From Trebouxia sp. TZW2008 (lineage: Eukaryota; Chlorophyta; Trebouxiophyceae; Trebouxiales; Trebouxiaceae), in the NCBI GenBank assembly GCA_002118135.1, contig BDIU01000015.1, positions 124,299 through 188,298 of the forward strand: 64,000 nt of DNA, in the 5' to 3' direction. Under the pieces are notes generated by a model that made no database searches, was not told the origin of the DNA, and worked only from the letters and a program-made list of their open reading frames with translations. The position numbers and the translations under genes were made by a program. Positions 21,594 to 33,100 of the stretch are shown one piece after another. How positions within the stretch are numbered: position 1 is the stretch's first letter; every line of letters starts with the position of its first letter.

Positions 21594-23913
21594 TCAATTA
21601 ATTCCATGCAGCAGCCTGGGATTGTCCAAAGCTGCATGAGCACGTGATGCCCACAAGTCTTGCATCACATGGATGCGCTGCAGCCACCTATCATCATGCC
21701 GAAAGGTGGCAGCAAAGGGCTGGCGGCCATGCATGCAGCGCCTATTGTCAATGATGAGCACCTCACCAGGTTTCAGCAGGACACAGTGCCAGTTGACCGG
21801 GTCACTGCAAACCTGCAAGGCACCACAGCATACTATGATGCATACAGCGTAGCTGTCAGGTAGCGTGCATCCGAGTCATCACAGACGTCCAGAGCATGTG
21901 GAGGTTGCTTGTTTTATTATAGCATGACATATGAGCCAACAGCCAAGAGCAATACAACTCTTCAATGTAAGCACGGCGTGGCTGAATTTGATTGCACTGC
22001 ATGATGTAAATGGCAGAGCACTGTACATGCAGAAAGCCATAGGCTTACACAACAGCAGACCAGAGGCAGCACTCAGGCAAACCTAGCACTCATCATACTG
22101 CAGGCGCTTTGCAATGCTGCGCATGTCCAAAGTGCTAGGAGCCTTACCTCCTTGAACACTGCAAGTGCTTCTGCAGCTTTCTCTGTGCAGCCTCGGACCA
22201 TCTGAAAGTCGCAGAACACTCCTGGTAGGACACCAGGCTCACCCTGGAGAATGGAGTGAGGCCCTATGGGGCTCCCAACAGGCTCCTGGCTCTGGAAGCC
22301 ATAGTTTACAGACTCAAACACATTCTGCACCAAAATTGCAGGTATCAGCACACGCGTCAAGTCTTGCAAGTGCTGTGGTGCAGGAATGTGAATGGGAACA
22401 TACAACACATCGACAATTGCCAGTGAACATCAGTGCTTTCACTGATGCAAAGTGCACACATGCAATGCATACTCAGCAGTCAGCAAGCAAGGGCATTCTT
22501 GAGATGGGCGCTGCCATGTACAATGCAAGGCATCTGCAGCGCTCTAAATGCTTTCATGCTGCAAGAGGGGGGGATGATACCTGATGCAGGGTCTCCACAT
22601 GAGAGGCAAGGCGAGGGTCCAGGATGATGCGGTCAATCACTAGCAGAATTGTGGCTGCCCTGTTGCATGCATGATCAGCTATCAGACAGTGCAACTTCCA
22701 TAGGCATGTAGAGCTGCCTCAAAGTCAAGCATTGTGCAACATGCTGGACTGGCTGCGCAGAGAATCTGATATTATATGCATGACAAATGCATACTAAATG
22801 CTGCATTGCTTCTGAGCTTGCAATACACGACAGCTTTGCCATTTGTGTTATGCAAACAGACAACTTGCTGATTGTTGCTCACTTGGCCTCTGAGTCCTGT
22901 CGTTTGCAGGTCAGCAGTATGTGACTGCATCGCACTGGAGCTGGCTGATAGTTGTTTTCTGTGTGAAACTTGAGGAAGAGTTTGGAGCCTTCATTGGACT
23001 GCAGCCATCAAACATGTAGTCAATTTGACTGTGCAAAAGCTTTTGGCAAGTGATGCGTCATGGCTTCTGCAGACACAATGCAGCTGAGCAACACAGGAAG
23101 ATTGCGCAGGCGTGCTCTGCTGTACATGTTTACCATGGCGTTTTCTTGTCCAGCCTGAGGCACAATGTTGTGAATAAAAGCTCCGCCTTTCTGCTCCTGC
23201 ACACCATCACAAGGTCAACCAGGAGCTGAAGATGGGGCAGAAAGTGAGTTGTTCAGGGGAAGAGGGGAAGATTTGCGTGCATACTTTGCAAAGTGCCAAG
23301 CAGTTGGATGACTGCAAACAGTGCTGAGCGCTAGACAGGCTCTTGATCATTGGACAGACATGTAGACACAGCATTGCTGCTACGGCAATCAAACAAACAA
23401 TACACGATACTCTTGCTAATGGAACGTACTTTGTATGCGACAGGCTCTCCCACAGTTCCGGACAGTGCAACCAGATTGAGTTCACTAATAGTGGACCCTT
23501 CATGGCTTTCGGTAACAGAGTCTGCAATAAGCATCACCGCAGAAGATTGACAAGTCTACAGCAAACTAACCGTACGCCGCGTTGCAGAAGGCGCGCGCAC
23601 CATGCGGCTGGCACAGAGACGTCAGTAGGTAGATTTGTGACAAGGACTGCTGCCGTCGAACCTGCCTTGACCGCATCCAAAGCCTGTGGTGCGCCCGTAG
23701 GTTGTTGTGAGGGGTATCAATGACCAGCAGAGTTGCAATGAAAATTCGACGAACTTACCCTCGCTGCTTCTGGGGACAGTACTGTCTCCAGGTCAAGCCT
23801 TGCTTGCCGAGCGACTTCAGGAAAGGCGCTGTCATCATAAACCGAGGCAGCTGTCGCCCATCTTTGCTGCAGTTTGGCTTTTTGAGAATGTGACAAGGCG
23901 AAAGTACGAACAC
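21594..23913 (-). CDS. Asparagine-oxygenase/clavaminate-synthase-like Fe(II)/2-oxoglutarate oxygenase, 5' end unresolved
   Basis: Member of the TauD/TfdA-like 2-oxoglutarate oxygenases, nearest by eye to the L-asparagine oxygenase and clavaminate synthase group. Exons: about 23913-23759, 23683 to about 23578, 23521-23430, 23196-23134, 22998-22883, 22659-22581, 22324-22148, 21812-21594. From the 23521 exon on, the internal phases agree; the 23196 exon is taken to start on a codon boundary. Landmarks in order: LDAVKAGSTAAVLVTNLPTD; SGTVGEPVAYK; GGAFIHNIVPQAGQENAM; FHTENNYQP, with the metal-binding His-x-Glu; DNRRCMHGRQPF, with the distal His; and DDRWLQR, whose Arg should bind 2-oxoglutarate. 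The substrate is unknown; hydroxylation of a free amino acid is the family-based guess. The junction 23578/23521 needs a GC donor to stay in phase, and no ATG is visible in the first exon, so a further 5' exon is expected. Confidence 0.8.
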
Positions 23914-24532
23914 CTGCGCAGCGTGCTGATCAAACTTGAAACTGTGATGGCTAAATTAGTAACAACGCAGTCGAGCAAGAAGCTGTTTGGGCGCATGCCT
24001 GTCGTCGTGCTCAGAATTGAACATCTGCGGGGACTGCACATGATGCGCAAAGAAGTCGGTGATTGCCGGTCAAGAGACGAGATGACTTGCTGCGAACATG
24101 ACGTCCAGGGGTGTTTTGTACCGCTGATGCGCGCTGGAGTCAAAGCTGGAGCTGGAGGTGATGCTGGGGCTACAGCTGGGGGACGGCTCGACAGCGGTGT
24201 CCAGCATACACTAGCTCCGCAAGGCCTCTACTCTAGCCCAAATGCTACGCTCAACCCCCAAGTGTTGCTGCGCCTCGACGATAGCCTGCCAGCTTGGTAA
24301 AGCGAAGCAGCGCTGCATCCTTCCAGCGATGCACTGTCTGCATGCACGGTCGGAACGTCTGCCCGCGTACCTTCGGGACCCTTTTAAAACATGTTACCAA
24401 TCACAAGTGCTAAAGTGCGATTGTGCAGCTTTAGCTTGTTGTATCCTACACTTATGCTGCCACTGCAAGTGATCATGATGTTGCTTGAATGTTGCAAGCA
24501 GCCTGCTGACTGGGCAGATGCTCTGACTGCAG
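23914..24532. promoter_or_regulatory. Divergent region between oxygenase and AARSD1, first exons unresolved
   Basis: The two genes point away from each other here. The first coding exons of both probably lie inside, but I could not fix them. A TACTAAT-like branch-point sequence sits on the minus strand near 23965, upstream of the 23914 acceptor of the oxygenase. The plus-strand open frame through this region overlaps homologous minus exons and is not taken as a gene. Confidence 0.4.
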
Positions 24533-27500
24533 ATGCGAGCCAGCTTTCCAGAAGTCCAAGTCAACAGGTCTGTGGCATATACAGCTTGATGATACCATCA
24601 TGTATCCAGAAGGAGGAGGGCAGCCTGCAGACACTGGCACCTTCAAGATTGCTGAGCCTGACCTTGGCCAGCACCCACTGGTATGATGTGCATGAGATAC
24701 GCATGGAACAATCAACGTCTTGAGGTACTTGCTGACAGCGTGCCATTGCACATGGTGTGATCAACAACTTGAAGTAATTGCGGACAATATGCCGTCGAGG
24801 CAAAGTGATATGATCTGGCTCATCTGCATATATTGCTGAAGGTTGCAGCAGTCACATCAATCTGGTTGGCGCTGCTGACATGGATCCTTTGCTGTACAGG
24901 TTCCGGTGCTGAATGCAACCAAAGGTGCAGCCGGTGAGGTTTTGCACCTAACAAAAAACCCTGTAGCACCTGGACAACATGTGACAGTGGACCTCGATTG
25001 GGCTCGTCGCTTTGATCACATGCAGCAACACACAGGTACAATTGACTTCAGCGACTAGCAACTTGCATAAAATGACCGCATATCTCAAATAGACTTGTTT
25101 GTTTTGCCCATGTCCGAATTGCACATGATCTGAAGCTGGTATATGCTGCCAACCTCAAAACTATCAACGAGAACACTCAATGAGTAACTTGGCAATGCAG
25201 ACACTTTAGCAATTTGCCATGTTGCAGGGCAACATTTGTTGAGCGCTGTTGTGCAGCAAGTGCTGGGAGCCAAGACAACCAGCTGGGAGTTGCATCCGTT
25301 GCAGATTGGCCCAGCATGTAATTATCGTGTCTCCATTGACCTGTCCGTTGCAACACTCACACCAGACCAGCTGCGTGCAATCGAGGCTAAATGCAACGAG
25401 CACATCAGAGCTGCTCACAACATCAAACAGCTGCTGCTCAGCAGCAATGATAACAGTGTTGAAGCTTTGACGGCACGGGACATCTTCAGAGGCGTCATCC
25501 CATCTGCAGATGCAGTTCAGGCAAGCCGGTTGACTTCATGACTGATGTTTTACATAGGGAATAAAGGTGATTCTTTTCATTGTTGTAAAACTGGCTGCAA
25601 TCTTCCTTATGTGACTGAGCTGATAGCACAGCTGCTGCTGCCGCCTGTGCTCAGCACAGCACTTGCAGGGCATGTATACACTTGAAGCACCCACAGCACT
25701 TATCAACAACATCATTACCAGCCAGTTCTAACATTATTCTGGCAAGGTGTTGGTCAAGCCGGCATGCATTGGCACCTTGCCTCTTTTGCTCAATGCTTGC
25801 AGCAATGCTATAGGGCCCCATACGCCTGGTTGAGATGGAGGGATTAGATCTGAATGCCTGTGGTGGCACTCACCTCAGCTGTACTAGCCAGCTGCAAGTG
25901 CTGAAGTTGCTAGGTTGCGAGAAAAACAAGGGTTTGGCCAGGCTGCATTTCATGGTGGGAGGGCGAGTCTTGGCTACTTGTGATCAATCTTTGGAGAAAG
26001 ATGCTCGTCTCAACAAGGCAACACTTTCTACATTCTGCATCCAACTACTGCGTACAGCAATGTCATATTGACTGTACTGTCTGTGCTGTGGACTTGCTGG
26101 ATGGCATACGCATTCAATGTTTATGACCAACCTAGTTATGTTTTTGCTGCCTTTTCTAATAGTAGTAGAATTCTGCCAGGTTGTAAGACTGGGGGGAACT
26201 CATCATGATAACATGAACTGCATACCAGCGCATGCTGTGGAGCGCATTATCCCAGTTTGTATGCTGCTGGAGCATTCAGCGTAATTGTGCAGTGCCGTTC
26301 TGGGGTTCAATTGAGTAACACGTTTCGCATCTTCCCTTGACAAATGCATGGCAGCATCTGGATGGCATCTTTTGCTACCTTTCTCACTGTGAGGTGTTAT
26401 GCTCAGGCCCTGAGATGTGGCCCAGCAGAGCATGTGGCGCAGGTCCTAACACTGCAATCTTCCAAGCAGGCATTGGCAAGGGACAAGAAGGCGCTGCTGC
26501 AGGACCTGGCAACTTTTCATGGTAGACACCTGGTCAACAACGCCGAGAAGCCAGGTATTCAGATGGCTTATACTGCAACAAAGCTTCACAGCTGTTGTAT
26601 TGCTACATGACCTGCAGCTATTGCCTGACTGCCCTCATTGAGATCTGATGCTTGGAAACTGCAACTCATGGTCAATGCATGGTTGCCACTTCTTGAGCTG
26701 ACCAATTCTATCTCTGCTGTACCAAGGACACACAGAATGTGCATTGCCCTCAAACGCTGAGCTGAACTGGTGAGGCCTGACAGGCAGCAGTATGCCTTTG
26801 CTTTTGTCACTTCTGATGCGGTGTGTCAGTTCAGCAACATGAAGCCATGTAGTCACAAATCTTCATGCGTTCCCCTAATGGCAAGCATATAGTACACAAG
26901 AGTGAGCTACTTTGGCTGTTCCAGTTTGATAGCAAGCGTATAACACACAAGAGTGAGCTACTTTGGCTGTTCCAATGCGCTGCCATTTGGTCAACAAGCA
27001 TATGCTGTTCAGGAGGAGTTGCTATGATGGTCAAGCCAGGAGTAGGCCTTGATTTTTTATCCTTGGTGGCAAAAGAAGTTTGCGCACTAGATGCAACTTG
27101 TGTGGTCCTACTGCTGGCACCACAGGCAGACGCTGATCAAGATTGCATCTTTCTCCTATCAGGGCCATCACGTACTTTGCTCTCTCATTTTACACTTTCT
27201 GTTTGTGCAGTCGGGCTCATCCATGTCTCTCTGTCTGTACTGTGCAGACCTTGCAACGTGCACCTGATACAAATATGCAGCATTGCGTCATAAAAACTCT
27301 GCAGCATACTCATGTTGTACGGCATTGGCCTTGTGCATCAAGCTGTGAACTTGTACTGCTTTGCAAGCATTAGGTGCACTGTGATTCTGTTATGACTGCT
27401 ACCAGCCCTTGCAAACCTGCTGGCTCATGGACCACTTTTGCTGTAGGTGTTGTAGAGCAAGCTAGCAAGGGCGTCATGTCTATTCTGAAAGGGAAGGGTG

Positions 27501-27625
27501 GTGGTAGAAGTGGCAGGCTGCAAGGCAAAGCCACTGGCTTTAGCGAGAGCCTTGCAAAGGAGGCTTTAGCTCACGTTCGCTCTTTTCCAGCAACCCTCCC
27601 ATTTCATTTACCTCACCGTGGCTGA
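24533..27625 (+). CDS. AARSD1: AlaX-like alanyl-tRNA editing protein (AARSD1/PTGES3L-AARSD1 type), first exon missing
   Basis: Free-standing editing domain that hydrolyses Ser-tRNA(Ala) in the cytosol. Exons: 24533-24680, 24900-25035, 25228-25520, 25814-26017, 26407-26521, 27013-27171, 27447-27625, all in phase. Landmarks: LDDTIMYPEGGGQPADTGTF; RFDHMQQHTGQHL, holding the first zinc motif HxxxH; TTSWELHPLQIGP; GLDLNACGGTHLS, holding the second motif CxxxH; LQVLKLLGCEKNKG; and the C-terminal GKGGGRSGRLQGKAT. Introns 25521-25813 and 26018-26406 begin with GC (gcaagc, gcaaca); GT alternatives break the frame. Residues before RCEPAFQKS need an upstream exon that I could not pin down. A TGTAA at 27806-27810 could be the algal polyadenylation signal. 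Confidence 0.93.
26880..26975. repeat. Tandem duplication in AARSD1 intron
   Basis: A unit of about 54 bp (gatagcaagcgtata...agctactttggctgttcca type) occurs twice, at about 26881-26928 and 26930-26977, ending about 40 bp upstream of the acceptor at 27012. Confidence 0.8.
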
Positions 27626-29364
27626 AAGCCATCTTTCAACAAGAGTCAGATGTTGCTTCATCAACTTTGCTTATACCTGCTCCACTTGTCATAAATCTCA
27701 AAACCCTGACATAGCTTCAATTTGCCGTGCAAGCAACTCCTGATCACCATGTGCAACATTGACATTTCAATCATGAATGCATGTCACGCCAGAAGGGCTG
27801 CACTGTGTAACAGTGTAGCGCAAGCAGAGAAAAACTTTTTGCGGTAGTGATGTTTACAGTGTGCGCAGTGTGAGGTGAATGTGTCTGTGCTGTGTGACCC
27901 CTTGTCCTTCAGAACCTAATTTCCTAGATAATCACAGCTGGGGGAAAACAGGCCCACGTGGCTGTTGGCAATAACGCCTAAGTACCATGAAAGCATGGTG
28001 TCCATTGAATCTTTGGCATGCGCCGCTGCATGTAAGGAATTCTGTGTTTGACTTTGACCAAGCAAAGCAAAGCTATTAGTATCATTGCTACTAACGCCCA
28101 GCAGAATTCATGTAAACAGCAGAGCTACAACTGATCTGAGCTGATCTAACTTAGTTTACATGATCTGGATCAACCTGGATTGCTCAATTGAGATCAGCAA
28201 AGCAAAGACACAAGTAAACGCTGAATAATGTTAACTCAGCACAGCAAAGGTATAACTAATTGCTACAGTTATATGACAGCAGATATACGTAAAGACAAAG
28301 CAAAGCCACATCAGCAGCGCTGGAGATTAGTACACACTAGCAACAGTGGTGTATAGTGTACGAATGATTGCTTGCGTTCATGCTTCTAAACAGGCAACTA
28401 AGTGCTCCGTGACATGCATGGCAGCTACAAAAACTGTTCAGTCCCTTTGTGTATGTTCTCCCTCAACAAACTCCCTTTGCAGGAATCAAGGTCACAGCAA
28501 AGACTGAGCAAAGACAGAACACAAACTTTACATGGCATTACAATCTGTACATACTAGTGGGCGCCAGCCTACTCGAGCTCGCCTAATTCAGGCTGTGACA
28601 TAGCTGTCAAACTCACTTGTTTGTACAAAGATCTACAAATAAATTTCTAGAAGAATCACTGCATGAGACCATGTTGTCAGTTTATTCTAGGACAAGCTTA
28701 GACGGATTTGTGCATACATGGTCAAGCTAGACAGCATGTGTGATCCACAGAAGCTGTCTCAGCTCGAAGGACTGATGGTATGGTGACCAACTGTTGTAAA
28801 TGCTGTGCTATGAGAGCTGTCACGCAAACTTTGATGCCAACTATGAGACACGTGAACAAAAATAAAAAACAGAAACAAAGCATTCATGACAGCAACCAGC
28901 AGTCAAATAACAAGAGTTGTGTTTCGTAATGCATGCAGACATCACCACAGATAGAAACATGCATCAAAGCACCAGGTTTGCAACACAAAAGTGCAACAGT
29001 AAACACAGAACAAGCAGGGAGAGACCCTAGCAGCATCATAAGGCCAGATCAACTCTTGAAGCCGCTCTATGCTGTGTCGCTCTGGGCCTGTTTGCTGCTG
29101 AGCTGTGTGAGCGGTGTGGAACAACTATTTCTGCAAAAGCTTAGTGAAGTCAAAAAAGGGAGTTATCGCTGCTGTCGCTGATGCTGACAGCTAGACTGCA
29201 TACGCTAGCGCCTAGCATCGGCCTACTACTGTATTGCCAGGCCGCTGCGCTCAAGTAGTGGTATGGGAACGATCCCGCGCACTCGGAAGTGTACGCGAAT
29301 CGCTCGATCGCCCCTGCGTTAAAACACACCGGATCCCAAAACCCTCTGTTGCAAAACGCAAAAA
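27626..29364. other. Gene-poor stretch
   Basis: About 1.7 kb with no exon chain or known protein. The middle is AT-rich, with repeated gcaaag words (about 28060-28310). From 29180 the base composition turns CpG-rich, as expected of a promoter region for the next gene to the right. No tRNA cloverleaf or B-box consensus was seen. Confidence 0.45.
27806..27810 (+). terminator. Possible TGTAA polyadenylation signal for AARSD1
   Basis: TGTAA is the usual poly(A) signal in chlorophytes. This one lies 181 nt after the AARSD1 stop. A five-base motif is weak evidence by itself. Confidence 0.3.
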
Positions 29365-29440
29365 CACCCTAAAACCCTAAACCCTATAGCCACTCTAACT
29401 CCCCTAACAAAATTGAAAGTTCAAAATTTTCTAGGGTTTT
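29365..29440. promoter_or_regulatory. Telomere-like (telo-box) motifs in opposite orientation
   Basis: Positions 29365-29389 read as three consecutive CCCTAAA/CCCTAAAA-type units, the plant and green-algal telomere repeat. About 40 bp on, near 29431-29440, is TAGGGTTTTG, the reverse orientation. In plants single AAACCCTA telo-boxes occur in promoters of translation-related genes. Here the motif is upstream of the TPR-like gene and in CpG-rich sequence. It may be a promoter element or a small interstitial telomeric scar. Confidence 0.55.
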
Positions 29441-30130
29441 GCAAAGCCCTGCGGGCTCAGATCCGGCGTGTATTAACGTCAGGGAAATACGCGGGCTGCC
29501 CGCGTGTGAAGGTCACATGCTGCCATTGAAAATGCTGCCATGACAAGCATCTCGGGACAAATGCAACGTGTGGGACCGCGTGGGGACTGGGGCTCCTTTG
29601 CTGAGGTTCCTGGGGCTGGGGGCAGTGCTGGGGGTTGGACTTTTCGGTGGCCGATGCAACCTTAGCCTCGGTCACTTGCCTGACACACTCCATTGCATGT
29701 GCTGCTACTTTGTGCGCACAAGCTTGAAGCGAGCCTGTCGACGGTCCTGCTTTGTGAAGGGTTCCATACACCTTGGAGCCCCTCAGTTCAGATCTAACGC
29801 CAACTGAAGCGTAGGTAGGACGCGTGTGAACGGGCCGCTGTATTCGTCTTGGAAGCTTTCGCCTAGAAAGTACGATGCAATACCAGGTAAACTTTTATTT
29901 CGTCGCGAGCAGCCTGTGTTATGGCGGATCCGTGACAAAAGCAAATCAAGATCCAGAGATCGTGCTAGATTTGATGCAGCGTGGACACGTCTGCTGCAAC
30001 TGTCATGCGCTCTGCTGCATTCGTGTTGCACAGTTCGCCATTCGTGCCCTAATTCTGCCGCTAAATTGAAGCACGTAGGCCCAATCCGGGCTCCGGACAT
30101 CTCATTTTTGGAATCTGAAGGCTTGTCTAC

Positions 30131-33100
30131 GTGCAGGGGCATCCCCCACTCCCTCATCAGGACAGTTTCAGTTTTGATGATTTCAACTTTTTGACCGCGT
30201 TTGGCTTTGACGATGAACCGCAGAAAGTCTTGGAAGATGCAGTTATTTGGCAGGTTCATGCTTCATGCAACAACATATTCAGCATGTTTTGGCCTGAAGA
30301 CTGGGGCATTGAGTCAGAGTACCATAGAAAGCACCTCCTTCACTGCCAGATTGCCTCAAGCACCCAATCAGGACCAGACCTAGCTATACATAGGACCTAT
30401 CGCTACAGGGTATGGTACACTCTTGCTGCTTCAAAGTTTGTGTAATGACACAAAGATTGAAGCCATGACATCATAATGTCATTGCACCACTCCCTGACTC
30501 TTGAGCACTAGGACCCCAACTTGCAATTGACTCAAGAGCTTGAGGAAGCTTAGTTGCTACAATTCCTCATGGCCAAATGAAAAAAGCACAGGCATTCTCT
30601 TTTCGCTTCTCTGCTCTCGTCTTCTTCCTTTTTATCTTCTGTTTGCTGCTTTTCTTTCTTGTCTTCAAATTTGCTGATCTGCGTGATGAAAATGACTTTT
30701 CATGCCGCGTCTGGTTTCAAGGCGTCTGCACCTGCAGATCATATGCAAGCAAACAATATGTAGCCAAGCTTGTGCTTTGTCACGCTTGTCAATAGCATAA
30801 GCATTGACGTCCTGCAGGCAAGCTCAGCTTGACACAATTATGCTAAAGAATCGAGCACATGCTTATGCTTAGGGCACATGCTTCTGCTTAGGTGGAAGGT
30901 GGAGGGCCACATATTAACTACCTGGTGTGGCGGCTTTCAGCTGCTAGTCCTGAATTCTGTTCACAAACTTTCCCCAACTTAAAGATGGCCTTCCGGTTGG
31001 CAGTCTGCTGGACGTTGTAGCCAAGGTACGTAGCTGTCACAGGCATTTGCACAGTGTTTCACCGTCATTCACAAGCAACACTCCCGTATATGCAAAGTAT
31101 GCATGCACTGTCTGTGCAGGGCCAGCATCTAGGCCCTACTTGTCACCAATTTTTAATCTGTGTGTGAGTTTATACACTACTTGACATCGGCACACTGCCT
31201 GTACTAGCATGCTCTTGACCTTTCCAAAGATATGGATAGCACATACAAGCAATCCTCACTGACCAAGACTGATTGCTGTTTTGTCGATTTCAGGCAATAT
31301 CCTATGCCCCAAGACGGGCAGATCCCAGATGGCGCCCTATCATGACAGTCCTAGCAGCAGGTTTGGATGATATGTTCAGGTGCCGCAATGATGCACAAGC
31401 TGAGTCATATTGCAATGTATTCCTGGCACGATGTGGTGAGCTGATGCCTGAGCTGCCATTCATTGTCACCTGGTGGGCAAAATGGTGGGAATCCAACAAC
31501 GACCGGGTGTATCCAGACAAAGACGCCTGGCAGAAAGACTATGCCAAGGTTTTTGTGCAGCTGGCCAGTTTCCCTCACAGGACACCCCTTCAGGTAGATG
31601 TCTTTGATGGCAAGACTAACTCTTGTTTTGTGCATGTGCGCCACTGTATGCTTCAAGTCATTAACCTTAATTCATCTGCTTTGTCAGCACCATGTTGAAA
31701 ATGGTATCACGACCTGCTAGCTGTATAAGATGCCCAGAACTGTATCATGGATACGTCTTTGACAACAACGAAGTGCCAGTTTCTTGAAAGCAACCAAGTC
31801 TGTTGTCATGCAGGTCATCAAGCTTCAAGCTCTTGAGGATAACTTTCTCAAGTATGAGGGGCGAACTGTGTCTCAGCCCAGTAGCGCTGAAAAGGCAGCA
31901 TACCTGCTCAGACATCCTCCTACACCGTTGCCCATCCCTGGCGTCCAAGGGCCACAAGGCTTGCCAGATGGCGTTGCACATGCGCCCATTCAGGTCTGCA
32001 CTTTAGCTGCTTTTAGCATATTCAAAGCATATTTGCAACACAGCAACAAGCTGCACTGCTGCTGCATATGCTGTCAGAGCGTGTCACGACGTGGCAAACT
32101 TGCTTCCTCTGTGCCATTGGGCTGCTCAAGAGATTGCCGTCACCTCTGCTGATTCAGGCAGTGCTGACGCGACGTGTCTCTGCATATCTGCAGGCACAGG
32201 ATATAGAGGCGGTTGAGCAATTTGGTGGTGGTGATCATGTGGGGGTTGGCCTAGCCAGTGGCTCTGCACTACCTGCTGCTGCACTGCTAGCAGCACCAGC
32301 AGCACAGCCCCTTGCTAATGGGCTGGTTGCTTTGCTTGGCAACACTAGTGGCGGCTCAGATGCAAACATTGATGCCCAGACACATGCTCAACAGGCAAGC
32401 ATAGTACAAAGAATAGAAACAAGACTGTTTTGATTGCTGCCTGTGCTTGGTGCTGCTGCTTATCCCTTGCATTCAGCTCATCTGACAGCTTCAACAGCAG
32501 TGTGTCAGGATACAGCATGGCACAAGGTGCTGTACTGACATGCTGCGCAGGTATCACTGAGTATGTGAGCAGATTTTGTGTGGACCTTTGCCATTGCAGT
32601 GGTGTCTGCCTATGTATTGAAATTTCGATGTCTACTTTGCACATGTTGATGCACTGCATTGCACCATGCTTCGCTGTGTTGAACAGTTTCTGTTTGTTCT
32701 GCTCTTTGCTTCTCAGCGTTTGCCAGATTGGCATAACAAAGCTGTGCTGCAGAGTGCTGACGACAACCTGAGGAGGGACATGCAGCCCATGGTAGGGACA
32801 TATTCTGAAGGTAAACGTCAGCCTAGGGATCCTGATAGCTGCCTTGTGCATTGCAGAGATGCGTCAACATGGTCAGCAGCTCAAATTCTGGCAGCAATGT
32901 CGTCACTCGCCTGAAGCCCCTTCATCTTTGCACTTGTCAGCAGTTGCTTGTTGGAACTTGCTTATCATGCAGGCGGCAGACAAAGCGTGCATTGCTGGGC
33001 AGAGTCTGTTGCGGTCTGATTGCATGTGTATCAGGCAAAATTGTTCTTCAGCTATTGGCAGTACAACAGCAGCAAGTCAAGTTTGCATGGAGCGTCATTG

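Noticed and set aside
23707..24300. Plus-strand ORF of 197 codons
   Set aside because: It runs opposite to the oxygenase exon 23913-23759, which has family support and splice sites. No relative was recognised.
27626..29364. tRNA or snRNA genes in the gene-poor stretch
   Set aside because: No B-box-like consensus, cloverleaf arms or known small RNA sequence could be seen by eye.
29783..30259. Minus-strand ORF of 158 codons
   Set aside because: It opposes the acidic first block of the plus-strand TPR-like gene. The minus reading has no splice partners, though it cannot be fully excluded.
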